Below, piece by piece: positions 41,953-50,215 of a DNA stretch of 64,000 nt. A model generated the notes under the pieces. The model saw only the letters and a list, made by a program, of their open reading frames with translations, did not search any database and was not told the origin of the DNA. Location of the stretch: NCBI GenBank assembly GCA_910578865.1, contig CAJTRM010000002.1, positions 62,001-126,000 of the forward strand. The letters are read 5' to 3'. A program made the translations under genes and the position numbers. The number at the start of each line of letters is the position of its first letter. The stretch's first letter is position 1. The stretch comes from an uncultured Dorea sp. GTDB taxonomy: Bacteria; Bacillota_A; Clostridia; Lachnospirales; Lachnospiraceae.

Positions 41953-43983
41953 TTAAATAATTACACTAGAAGTTCCTTCATAATCTGGAATTTTTTTCAA
42001 CCATTCATTTTCAGCATCTATAAGGCAATCTGCCGCCTCGTTTGCCATTTTCAAAATTGACGCGTCCTGATACACATCCCCAAGCTTAAAATCCATAAGG
42101 CCGCTCTGGCGGATTCCGAACAGATCCCCTGGGCCACGCAGCTTCAGATCCTCACTTGCAATCTTAAATCCGTCATTGGAATGGTTCAGGATCTCCAGCC
42201 GCTCCTTTGTCTCCTTTGCTTTTGAGCTGCTCATAAAGATACAGTAAGACTGGTAGTTCCCGCGCCCCACACGGCCGCGCAGCTGATGGAGCTGTGCAAG
42301 CCCGAAGCGTTCCGCATTTTCAATCATCATGACGGTTGCGTTCGGAACATCAATTCCTACTTCAATGACAGTTGTAGACACCAGGATCTGGATCTGATTC
42401 TTTCCGAAACGTGTCATAATCTCGTCCTTTTCCGCCTGACGCATCTTACCATGCAGATAAGACACACAGATCTGATCCCCCATTTCCTCCTGCAGCTGCT
42501 GTGCATAATCCACGACATTTTCTGCTTCCAGATGTTCACTTTCTTCCACCATGGGACAGATCACATAACACTGCCGTCCTTCTGCAACCTGTCTTTTCAT
42601 AAATGTGTACGCTGTACTGCGGTATCCGGTATCTACCACACAGTTTTTGATGGGAAGACGATTCGACGGCAGTTCATCGATCACCGAAATATCAAGATCT
42701 CCGTATAAAATAATTGCCAGGGTTCTTGGTATGGGCGTGGCGCTCATGACAAGTACGTGTGGTACGCCGCCTTTTTTGGCAAATGTTTCTCTTTGCTTTA
42801 CCCCGAATCTGTGCTGCTCGTCTGTCACCACCAGCGCCAGATTATCATAAAACACCCTATCCTGGATCAACGCGTGAGTTCCTACAATAATCTTTGCCAG
42901 ACCACATTCAATGCGGTCATACACTCTCCGCTTCTCTTTCGCTGTCATAGAACCAGTGAGAAGCACTACTTTTACAGGAATATCATATGTCTCAAACAGA
43001 CGGCAGATTGACTCATAATGCTGCCTTGCCAAAACCTCTGTGGGAGCCATCATCGCACTCTGATATCCGTTTAAAGCTGCGTTCATCAGAGCCAGCACTG
43101 CCACAATGGTTTTCCCGGAGCCAACATCTCCCTGCACCAGTCTGGACATTACTGTGTCTGACGACATATTGCCGGCAATCTCACCCCATACCTTTTCCTG
43201 CGCTTTTGTAAGCTTAAACGGCAGCCGGCTGATAAATGCGTCAATATCCGGATGCTGCTGCATCACATATTCATTTGTCAGCTTTTCATTGCTGTCTCTG
43301 AGCCTGCGGAGAGATAAAATAAAGGCCAGAAACTCTTCAAACACCAGTCTCTTTCTTGCGTGGCAGAACACCTCTTTATCCTCCGGGAAATGAACGCCCC
43401 TGACGGCATAATTATACTCTGCCAGCTCATATTTTAACCGCAGTTCTTCCGGCAAAGTGTCCCTTGTAAGATCCAGCCTGCTAAGGGCCTGCTTCACAGC
43501 CTTCATGACAGCATTGTTCGTAAGGCCCGCCGTCAGGCCGTAAACAGGCTGAAGAGTATGAAGCTTCTCTTCATACCTCGAAGAAGGATAAAAAATCTCC
43601 GGATGCTCCATCACGCTGCCGCCCTTGCGGTTCACAATGCGTCCCCGCAGCGTAACGACGCCGCCTCCCGCAAACGTATTCCTCAGAAACGGCATCCGGA
43701 ACCAGACCGCACGCAATGTTCCGGTTATATCCTTCACATGCATGGAAGTCACCTGCATATTTTTTGTGCCTGAAACCTGCACCTTCCCAAAAATCGCACC
43801 GGTCACTGTCACAACCGTCCCTTCTCCCGCCTCTGCGATCGGCACCGGTTCTTCATAGATATCAAACCCTTTTGGATAATAACGAATCAGATCACCGACC
43901 GTCTCAATCCCGATCTTATGAAACAGCTTCTGTGTCGTCTCCCCGATTCCTTTTAATTCCCTGATATTCGTAGCCTCAATCAT
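41953..43983 (-). CDS. recG: ATP-dependent DNA helicase RecG
   Basis: 676 residues; remodels stalled forks and Holliday junctions. N-terminal wedge/OB domain (about 1-150), Walker A QGDVGSGKT, DEQH box (VTDEQHRFGVKQR), helicase motif SATPIPRTLA and motif VI QLRGRVGRG. The start at 43983 is 6 bases after GAGGG; an ATG two codons earlier abuts it. Conserved position downstream of yloV. Confidence 0.97.
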   Translation of the reverse strand: MIEATNIRELKGIGETTQKLFHKIGIETVGDLIRYYPKGFDIYEEPVPIAEAGEGTVVTVTGAIFGKVQVSGTKNMQVTSMHVKDITGTLRAVWFRMPFLRNTFAGGGVVTLRGRIVNRKGGSVMEHPEIFYPSSRYEEKLHTLQPVYGLTAGLTNNAVMKAVKQALSRLDLTRDTLPEELRLKYELAEYNYAVRGVHFPEDKEVFCHARKRLVFEEFLAFILSLRRLRDSNEKLTNEYVMQQHPDIDAFISRLPFKLTKAQEKVWGEIAGNMSSDTVMSRLVQGDVGSGKTIVAVLALMNAALNGYQSAMMAPTEVLARQHYESICRLFETYDIPVKVVLLTGSMTAKEKRRVYDRIECGLAKIIVGTHALIQDRVFYDNLALVVTDEQHRFGVKQRETFAKKGGVPHVLVMSATPIPRTLAIILYGDLDISVIDELPSNRLPIKNCVVDTGYRSTAYTFMKRQVAEGRQCYVICPMVEESEHLEAENVVDYAQQLQEEMGDQICVSYLHGKMRQAEKDEIMTRFGKNQIQILVSTTVIEVGIDVPNATVMMIENAERFGLAQLHQLRGRVGRGNYQSYCIFMSSSKAKETKERLEILNHSNDGFKIASEDLKLRGPGDLFGIRQSGLMDFKLGDVYQDASILKMANEAADCLIDAENEWLKKIPDYEGTSSVII

Positions 43984-44025
43984 AATCATCCCTCATCTGC
44001 CGGAGGATCCTTTCCCAACCAGTTA

Positions 44026-44066
44026 GAGTCCAAGATGTAGTGGCTATCCATTTACACCTTGGACTC
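44026..44066 (-). promoter_or_regulatory. Hairpin in the fakA-recG gap
   Basis: GAGTCCAAG (44026-44034) and CTTGGACTC (44058-44066) form a perfect 9-bp stem, with further TGTA/TACA pairing possible inside. Neither strand has a U-tract, so it is likely an mRNA structure rather than a terminator. Confidence 0.5.
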
Positions 44067-44083
44067 TTATTCCTCCATTGCCT

Positions 44084-45748
44084 TTATTCTACCGCAAGCA
44101 CATAATAATAAATCGGCTGTCCTCCTGAATGTGCGTCTACGTCCACATCCGGATATAATGCTTCAATTTTGGAAACAAAAGCTTCTGCATCCTCTTCCTT
44201 CACTTCTTCTCCATAATAAACACTGATCAATTCAGAGTCATCATCTACAAGCTCAGCCAGCATCTCCAGCGCCGTATGCTCCACAGAACTGCCTACTGCC
44301 AGGATCCCGTTGTCCCCGATCCCCATAATATCACCTTCGTGAATCTCCTTATCCTCAATGCGGGTATCACGAACTGCATAAGTTACCTGGCCGGTCTTCA
44401 CGTTCTTTATTTCGCTGAGCATAGTTTCTTCATTTGTCTTCGCGTCTGCGTCCGGCATAAAGCTGATGATTGCTGTAATCCCCTGAGGAACTGTTTTAGT
44501 AGGGATGACGACGACCTTCTTATCTTCCACAAGCTCCTTTGCCTGGTTTGCTGCAAGAACAATGTTTTTGTTATTCGGAAGTATGAAAACGGTATCTGCG
44601 TTCACTTCATCGATCGCTTTTAACATGTCCTCCGTACTCGGATTCATGGTCTGGCCGCCCTCGATAATATAATCCGTGCCAAGTTCTCTGAAGATGCCGT
44701 TAATTCCCTCTCCGATAGATACTGCAATAAATCCCATCGGTTTTCTCGGAGCAGCTGTCTTTTTCTCTGATGCCTCCTGCTCTGCCAGCTTTTCAGCGTC
44801 ACGAATCAGCTTTTCCTGATGCTCTTCGCGCATATTGTCAATCTTAATCCGTGACAGCTGACCAAACGTCAGAGCTTTTTGAATTGCAAGTCCCGGATCG
44901 TTGGTATGCACATGAATCTTTACCACGTCGTCGTCCGCAACACATACGATCGAATCACCGATAGATGACAAATATTCCTTAAACCCACTCTCATCCTTGT
45001 CGGAAAACTCTTTTTCTGTCATTATGATAAATTCCGTACAATATCCGAACTTGATATGTGCCGTATCCTGAGCGTTGACCTTCGTCAGTCCCGCACCGGC
45101 GCCCGGCGCAATCGCGCTGTAATCCACTTCTTTTCCCTGGAATGCATCGTAAGCGCCCTTAATGACCTCAAGAAGGCCCTGCCCGCCGGAATCCACAACT
45201 CCCGCCTCTTTCAAAACCGGCAGCATGTCGGGCGTCCTTGCAAGAACTTCCTCCGCATGCTTGATCACGGCAGGAAGAAATACCTCCAGGTCATCGGTCT
45301 CCTGAGCCATCTCGGAAGCTTTCTCTGCAATTCCGCTGGCCACAGTAAGGATCGTTCCTTCTTTCGGCTTCATGACCGCCTTATATGCGGTCTCACGAGC
45401 TCTTGTGCATGCTGCCGCAAGCGCAATCACATCAATCTCCTTTTCCTCCCGGATAGATTTGGTGAAACCTCGAAGAAGCTGGGAAAGGATGACTCCTGAG
45501 TTTCCTCTCGCACCGCGCAGCGAACCCGAAGAAATTGCCTTTGCAAGATCTTTCATCTTCGGCTTACTGAGCGCAGTCACCTCTTTTGCCGCCGACATGA
45601 TCGTCAGGGACATATTCGTTCCCGTATCTCCGTCCGGTACCGGGAATACATTCAGCTCATTGATAAATTCTTTCTTCGCTTCAATATTCTGTGCACCTGC
45701 TAAAAACATCTTCGCAAGCATATCCACACTTATAGTTTTTGTAGCCAC
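44084..45748 (-). CDS. DAK2-domain fatty acid kinase subunit (YloV/FakA-like)
   Basis: 554 residues. N-terminal DhaL/DAK2 nucleotide-binding domain with NVFPVPDGDTGTNM and SGSLRGARGNSGVILSQ, then a middle domain and a C-terminal DegV-like part. In FakA the kinase phosphorylates fatty acids held by a DegV-type FakB; a DegV protein is encoded at 59733-60590. It is paired with the Asp23 gene upstream, as in B. subtilis yloU-yloV. Confidence 0.92.
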   Translation of the reverse strand: MATKTISVDMLAKMFLAGAQNIEAKKEFINELNVFPVPDGDTGTNMSLTIMSAAKEVTALSKPKMKDLAKAISSGSLRGARGNSGVILSQLLRGFTKSIREEKEIDVIALAAACTRARETAYKAVMKPKEGTILTVASGIAEKASEMAQETDDLEVFLPAVIKHAEEVLARTPDMLPVLKEAGVVDSGGQGLLEVIKGAYDAFQGKEVDYSAIAPGAGAGLTKVNAQDTAHIKFGYCTEFIIMTEKEFSDKDESGFKEYLSSIGDSIVCVADDDVVKIHVHTNDPGLAIQKALTFGQLSRIKIDNMREEHQEKLIRDAEKLAEQEASEKKTAAPRKPMGFIAVSIGEGINGIFRELGTDYIIEGGQTMNPSTEDMLKAIDEVNADTVFILPNNKNIVLAANQAKELVEDKKVVVIPTKTVPQGITAIISFMPDADAKTNEETMLSEIKNVKTGQVTYAVRDTRIEDKEIHEGDIMGIGDNGILAVGSSVEHTALEMLAELVDDDSELISVYYGEEVKEEDAEAFVSKIEALYPDVDVDAHSGGQPIYYYVLAVE

Positions 45749-45767
45749 TTCTTACGTTCCTCCTTAA

Positions 45768-46127
45768 CTAATCGATGACTCTGACGCCTTCAATGTAGAC
45801 ATTGATCTTATCTACCGGCATGCCGGAAAATTCTTCTACTTTATATTGTACATTGCTGATCAGGTTCTCTGTAACTGCGGATATACTTACTCCATAGGAA
45901 ACAATAATATGGAAATTAAGGCTAATATGATTCTCATCTGATATATTAACCTGAATCCCACGGGTAAAACTCTCTCTCTTAAGCAGATGTACCAGTCCGT
46001 CTTTCATATTAACGGCCGCCATTCCAACGATACCAAAACATTCTACCGCTACGGTTCCGGCATATTTTGCAATAACCTCAGGGGCAATCGTAATGATCCC
46101 CAGGTCTGTACTTACGCATCCTTTCAT
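45768..46127 (-). CDS. Asp23/Gls24-family protein (YloU-like)
   Basis: 119 residues (GIITIAPEVIAKYAGTVAVECFGIVGMA ... ). The C-terminal half has the family segments VSVEGVRV-like INVYIEGVRVID. Envelope-stress family of unclear mechanism. First gene of the yloU-yloV-recG unit; promoter at 46203-46231. Confidence 0.92.
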   Translation of the reverse strand: MKGCVSTDLGIITIAPEVIAKYAGTVAVECFGIVGMAAVNMKDGLVHLLKRESFTRGIQVNISDENHISLNFHIIVSYGVSISAVTENLISNVQYKVEEFSGMPVDKINVYIEGVRVID

Positions 46128-46202
46128 ACTTAAGCCTCCATTCTCCTACTATTTCAACCTTTTACTCTCCCTGACATGCAGGGACATCTGTCTAATATTT
46201 AT

Positions 46203-46231
46203 ATTATACTCCGTTTGCCATCATTTTACAA
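46203..46231 (-). promoter_or_regulatory. Promoter of the yloU-fakA operon
   Basis: Minus strand TTGTAA (46231-46226), 17 bases, TATAAT (46208-46203). It starts 2 bases beyond the U-tract of the rpmB terminator. Confidence 0.75.
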
Positions 46232-46233
46232 AT

Positions 46234-46265
46234 AAAAAACTCAGATTCCAAAAATGAAATCTGAG
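46234..46265 (-). terminator. rpmB terminator
   Basis: CTCAGATT/AATCTGAG 8-bp stem (46240-46247 and 46258-46265), followed by six Ts on the minus strand, 24 bases after the rpmB stop. The plus strand also has a T-run, so it can act both ways. Confidence 0.88.
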
Positions 46266-46289
46266 CCTTTTTTACCGTCACATTACAAA

Positions 46290-46478
46290 TTAAGCACGCT
46301 CAACTCTGCCTGATTTCAAACAAGAAGTACAAACATACATTTTCTTTGTAGCTCCGCCTTCTGTTTTAACACGAACTGATTTTACATTTGATTTCCACAT
46401 CTTTGGTGTTTTTCTATTAGAGTGGCTTACATTATTCCCAAAGTGAGCACCCTTATTACAAATAGCACATTTCGCCAT
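46290..46478 (-). CDS. rpmB: 50S ribosomal protein L28 (zinc-binding form)
   Basis: 62 residues beginning MAKCAICNKGAHFGNNVSHS. It carries two CxxC pairs (CAIC and CTSC), the zinc-holding C+ form of L28. The start at 46478 lies after AGGAGGTGCAGTC. Divided from neighbours by its own promoter and terminator. Confidence 0.97.
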   Translation of the reverse strand: MAKCAICNKGAHFGNNVSHSNRKTPKMWKSNVKSVRVKTEGGATKKMYVCTSCLKSGRVERA

Positions 46479-46533
46479 GACTGCACCTCCTAACACTCAT
46501 AATAAGTCTGTCCCCCAGACTCGCAACATTGAT

Positions 46534-46562
46534 ATTATAGCAGAATAATTTTAAAATTGCAA
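46534..46562 (-). promoter_or_regulatory. rpmB promoter
   Basis: Minus strand TTGCAA (46562-46557), 17 bases, TATAAT (46539-46534). The leader carries a small hairpin AGTCTG/CAGACT (46505-46510 and 46516-46521). Confidence 0.82.
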
Positions 46563-46603
46563 GTATTATTTGACAAAATTTAAACCAAAGTTCTGCACAT
46601 ACC

Positions 46604-46741
46604 TTAACAGCAAAATAATACATAGCCTGCCAGGATACACAAAATAATACTTAAGACCTCAACAAATGTATTCGGGAGGATCAGCGAAAGAATCAGCCCT
46701 ACAGCCACCCAGAACAGAGCAAAACCAATAACCCGTTTCAT
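46604..46741 (-). CDS. Small hydrophobic membrane protein (45 residues)
   Basis: A short gene: ATG at 46741, stop at 46604. The product starts MKRVIGFALFWVAVGLILSL and has two hydrophobic helices (about 4-22 and 27-43) ending in FCC. AGGAG lies 10 bases before the ATG. It follows gerW on the same strand. Function unknown; the pattern of a basic start, two helices and no polar core suggests a real small membrane protein. Confidence 0.65.
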   Translation of the reverse strand: MKRVIGFALFWVAVGLILSLILPNTFVEVLSIILCILAGYVLFCC

Positions 46742-46848
46742 AACCAAACTGCTCCTGTCTGCACTTTATATCAGTCTATGCCTTCTGATTCCCGAATATG
46801 TCTCGCAGATGTCAGCGCATACGGCGCCATGCACCATTCTGACAGCGT

Positions 46849-47244
46849 TTATTCCTTTTCTGACTCTTCGTTCAGGATATCTGCCACATCCTCTTCCGTC
46901 AGCTTATCTTCTTTTTTAGAGCTGAACTTATCAATAGCATCCGGAATCATATCCAGTATTTTTGTCATTGTATCCTGATTCTTAATATTTACCAGCCTGG
47001 TCTTTCCATCCTGAATGACAAGTACCGCACACGGGGTCATTTTACCCCCAAGCCCCCCGGCACCCTTTTCCTTTTTTTCCTCACTAAAAGCTCCGGCGCC
47101 CACGGCAAATGATACATCCACCAGAGGGAGAATGATCGTATCCCCGATATGGATCGCATCTCCTACCACGGTTTTGGATGAAACGACTCCGTCCATCCCA
47201 CGAAAAAGAGCCTCTACTGTTCCTTTAAAATTCACATCCGCCAT
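46849..47244 (-). CDS. GerW/YtfJ-family sporulation protein
   Basis: 131 residues. Family core VDVSFAVGAGAF and the PCAVLVIQDGKTRLVNI segment around a Gly/Lys-rich loop; the C-terminus is acidic. In Bacillus the family member is made in the forespore and needed for response to some germinants. It follows the DUF2953 gene, the ytfI-ytfJ arrangement. Confidence 0.92.
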   Translation of the reverse strand: MADVNFKGTVEALFRGMDGVVSSKTVVGDAIHIGDTIILPLVDVSFAVGAGAFSEEKKEKGAGGLGGKMTPCAVLVIQDGKTRLVNIKNQDTMTKILDMIPDAIDKFSSKKEDKLTEEDVADILNEESEKE

Positions 47245-47275
47245 TACAATTCCTCCTCAATACATCACATATACT

Positions 47276-48328
47276 TTATAACCGGAAATTTTTAATGTCT
47301 CCGTAAGACTGCCTGACATCTTTGTTCCAGAAAAGTTTCCACGCAAGACACGCAGCATGGCTGAGCCTTATACGGCCTTTGACACAAACGCCTCCATCTA
47401 ACACCTTATGCTCAAAATCGGGTATGATCTCTGTACTGTCACCCAGAAAGGGATACAGTATGCTGAGCCCCGCCAGTACCTTGCCGGTATAGTATGGATC
47501 TTCAAAGCCGTATCGGACCTTAATCTCCACCTTCCCGGGCTTCAACTTCCCAAGGAACCAGAACAATTCCTTTTTGACCTTTGAAAAAGCTCTCCTGTGC
47601 GTCTCGTCATGTACAAACTCCACAAGCCTGCCTTTTTTTTTCTTCAACAGCCTTATTCTATCACAGAATTTCTCAAATGTACATTTTATCTTTTCACAGA
47701 CGGCCTTAACTTTTTGTAATATGTGATTCCCTTTTCTCTCAGTATCGTCTTTGTCTTGTTCAGGTTCTTGATCCACTGCGGACGTTTCTTCATCAGTTTC
47801 TTCATCTGCTTCTTCACAGCCTTGTCCCACTTCTTCGGATTCTTTCGGATCGCTTTCAATACCTTCAGTTTTTTCCATTTCTTCAGGCTCTTCTTCCATA
47901 AGCGCTTCCGCTGCAGCTTCTTCCAGCTTTTCTTTACTCTCTTCCAGTTTCTCATCACTGATTTTCTGTTCTTTTTCATCTTGATCTCCTTTCTCTTTCT
48001 TTGTATCTGCTTTCTTTTTTCTTATCGTATCCTTTTTTGTATCTTTTTCCGTATCCGGCTGACCGCCGGATGCTCTTTTAAAAATGGCAAAACCCAGGCG
48101 CCATTTAAAATTCCCATCCTTATAATACAGATCTGCCCGGAAGAGACTCAGCAGCCACGTAACTCTGGCCTTTCCCTTCAGGCTGTCAATTCTTCCCCCG
48201 CATTTCCCCTGAACCTCATACTTTATAGGGACAAAAAGTACAATACAAACCAACAATACAAGTATTCCCAGTATTGCCGCGATTATGATTCCTATGAACT
48301 TCAAAATCACTAACAATATATGTAGCAT
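47276..48328 (-). CDS. DUF2953 membrane protein with a long charged insert
   Basis: 350 residues. N-terminal hydrophobic segment (about 4-33), DUF2953 start (VPIKYEVQGKCGG), then a low-complexity stretch rich in Glu, Lys and Asp (about 90-205). The DUF2953 C-terminal part follows (KVEIKVRYGFEDPYYTG). It is much longer than the Bacillus YtfI homologue because of the insert. Paired with gerW; a sporulation role is inferred. Confidence 0.85.
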   Translation of the reverse strand: MLHILLVILKFIGIIIAAILGILVLLVCIVLFVPIKYEVQGKCGGRIDSLKGKARVTWLLSLFRADLYYKDGNFKWRLGFAIFKRASGGQPDTEKDTKKDTIRKKKADTKKEKGDQDEKEQKISDEKLEESKEKLEEAAAEALMEEEPEEMEKTEGIESDPKESEEVGQGCEEADEETDEETSAVDQEPEQDKDDTERKGNHILQKVKAVCEKIKCTFEKFCDRIRLLKKKKGRLVEFVHDETHRRAFSKVKKELFWFLGKLKPGKVEIKVRYGFEDPYYTGKVLAGLSILYPFLGDSTEIIPDFEHKVLDGGVCVKGRIRLSHAACLAWKLFWNKDVRQSYGDIKNFRL

Positions 48329-48329
48329 C

Positions 48330-48653
48330 TTAACCTTCCTGCACTTTGCTCAATATATAAGAACGGATATCCGTACCTTCTGTCTTATTATACACTTCCT
48401 GCACAATTTCTTCCACAAATTCTAATGCTTCTTCGTATCCTTTTGTGATTCCCACTACAAAAAAGTCTTTTTTAGGAAATGACGGCTGAAGCAGGATCGG
48501 ATAATGCCAGATTTCCAGGTGGTTTTTTGGATTAGCGGCCAGCGTGATAATATGGATACCGGGTATAAATTTCCCGGCCTCCATTTTTTTTATAATTTTA
48601 TTTTTTTTCTTTTTCAGTGCATCTGTTATATACAGATCTTTATAATATTTCAT
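48330..48653 (-). CDS. Conserved-looking small protein, unknown
   Basis: 107 residues, not recognised. Lys-rich N-terminus (DALKKKKNKIIKKMEAG), then alternating hydrophobic strands (GIHIITLAANPKNHLEIW, FFVVGITKGYEEALEFVEEI). It looks like a compact alpha/beta fold with no signal or membrane segment. Located between the penicillin-binding protein and the DUF2953 gene, 1 base from the latter, so probably in the same operon. Confidence 0.75.
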   Translation of the reverse strand: MKYYKDLYITDALKKKKNKIIKKMEAGKFIPGIHIITLAANPKNHLEIWHYPILLQPSFPKKDFFVVGITKGYEEALEFVEEIVQEVYNKTEGTDIRSYILSKVQEG

Positions 48654-48679
48654 GGACTGACCTTCCTTGCCTTTCTCTT

Positions 48680-50215
48680 CTACCGGCTATAATAGGTATC
48701 AAAGACCTTCTTCGCCACGTTGACGGCTTTCGCGGAACCATCCGAGGATTCGATGATCACACTGATCACAAGATCCGGATTGTCAACATTGGCAATACCT
48801 ACAAACCAGGAATGATCCTTTTCTTTATCTGAACTATACTCTGCAGTGCCGGTTTTTCCCGCAGTTGTATAACCCCTTCCGTTTAATACAGACGCCGTAC
48901 CATAATCAGTAACGCTGGTCATATAATCTTTCAGCTGCGCGGCCTCATCGGAGGTCATCAGTGTCCTGTATTTTTCCGGTTTATTCTCGTCAATCACAGC
49001 ACCCGTATAATTTGTCACAGAATCTACCAGATAAGGTCTCATCAAGGAGCCTCCGTTAGCAATGGCAGACGTAATCAGCGCCATATGGTACGGACTTACC
49101 TGTGTCTGTCCCTGCCCCATGGCTGTCATCATCTTCTCTGCCGTTCCTGCATCCTTTTTCAGCGTAAAAGAACTCTTATTGTACGGAAGGTCACAGGGAA
49201 GTTTTGAGTCAAACAGCAGTTCCCTGGATGTCTTCTGAAACTTCCCGATATCAAGTCCTGCTCCGATGCTGCAGAAAGAAGTGTTGCAGGAATAAGCCAG
49301 ACTGTCTCTGAAATCCACTTCTCCATGCACTTTCCCGCCAAAGCAGTGGATCTTGCTGGAACCGGCTTCAATCTCGCCGGTGCATTGATAGGTGTATGAA
49401 GGCACAGAAGCACTTTCTCTTAGAAATTCCAGTGCAGTCACAACCTTAAAGGTAGATCCCGGCGCATATCGCCCCTGCGTCGCACGGTTCAGCAGGACTG
49501 CATTTTCATCAGCATTCAGCGATTCCCAGTTTTCGGCCACACTGCCCGGATCAAAATCCGGTTTGGATACCATAGCAAGAATCTTTCCTGTATCCGGCTC
49601 CAGAACTACTACCGCACCTTTGGAACTCCCAAGAGCATCGTATGCCGCCTCCTGAAGCGAAACGTCCAGTGTCGTAACTACATTATCTCCGATATTCTTC
49701 TCGTCCTGGAATTCTCTTTTCATCTTTTCCAGAAAAAATGCATTGGAAGTCAGAAGTTCAAAATTCATTGCAGACTCAAGGCCGGATTTCCCTTTGCTGC
49801 TGTAACCGACTACATGGGCAAACATATCCCCGTATGGATACTCCCGGATCTCCGTCCCGTCTTCCGATACATTGGTCTGAGCCAGTACCTTGCCGTTCTT
49901 ATCCAGGATCTTTCCTCTCACCACACGATCCGCCAGTGAATCAAGCCTCGCGTTATGGGAATTCCTGATAATCTCTCTGCTTTTTACCACATTAAAATAT
50001 GCAATATATCCCATCATGATCAGGAACAAGCCGACAAATACATATGTGACTCTAGCGAATTCTTTGTTTGTGGCGCGCTTTTTCTTTGCCTGGCGCCGTT
50101 CTTCTTTCCGGACCTCTTTTCGGTCTTTCCTGGACATCCGGCGCTTTTCTTCTTCGCGCCTCCACTTCCTGTCTGCCTCTCTTTGCTCGTAGCCTTTCCT
50201 TTTTCTTTCTTTCAA
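48680..50215 (-). CDS. Class B penicillin-binding protein (transpeptidase)
   Basis: Up to 511 residues. Very basic N-terminal region (1-50), one membrane anchor (about 55-75), no large dimerisation domain, then a transpeptidase with Ser-x-x-Lys in APGSTFK (254-257), SYSCNTSF (SxN motif) and TAGKTGTAEY (KTG motif). It is partnered with the FtsW/RodA gene just upstream, as is usual for class B enzymes and SEDS polymerases. The start is uncertain: the TTG at 50215 makes a 164-base overlap with the FtsW gene in another frame; an internal ATG at 50137 would shorten this to 86 bases. Confidence 0.9.
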   Translation of the reverse strand: MKERKRKGYEQREADRKWRREEEKRRMSRKDRKEVRKEERRQAKKKRATNKEFARVTYVFVGLFLIMMGYIAYFNVVKSREIIRNSHNARLDSLADRVVRGKILDKNGKVLAQTNVSEDGTEIREYPYGDMFAHVVGYSSKGKSGLESAMNFELLTSNAFFLEKMKREFQDEKNIGDNVVTTLDVSLQEAAYDALGSSKGAVVVLEPDTGKILAMVSKPDFDPGSVAENWESLNADENAVLLNRATQGRYAPGSTFKVVTALEFLRESASVPSYTYQCTGEIEAGSSKIHCFGGKVHGEVDFRDSLAYSCNTSFCSIGAGLDIGKFQKTSRELLFDSKLPCDLPYNKSSFTLKKDAGTAEKMMTAMGQGQTQVSPYHMALITSAIANGGSLMRPYLVDSVTNYTGAVIDENKPEKYRTLMTSDEAAQLKDYMTSVTDYGTASVLNGRGYTTAGKTGTAEYSSDKEKDHSWFVGIANVDNPDLVISVIIESSDGSAKAVNVAKKVFDTYYSR

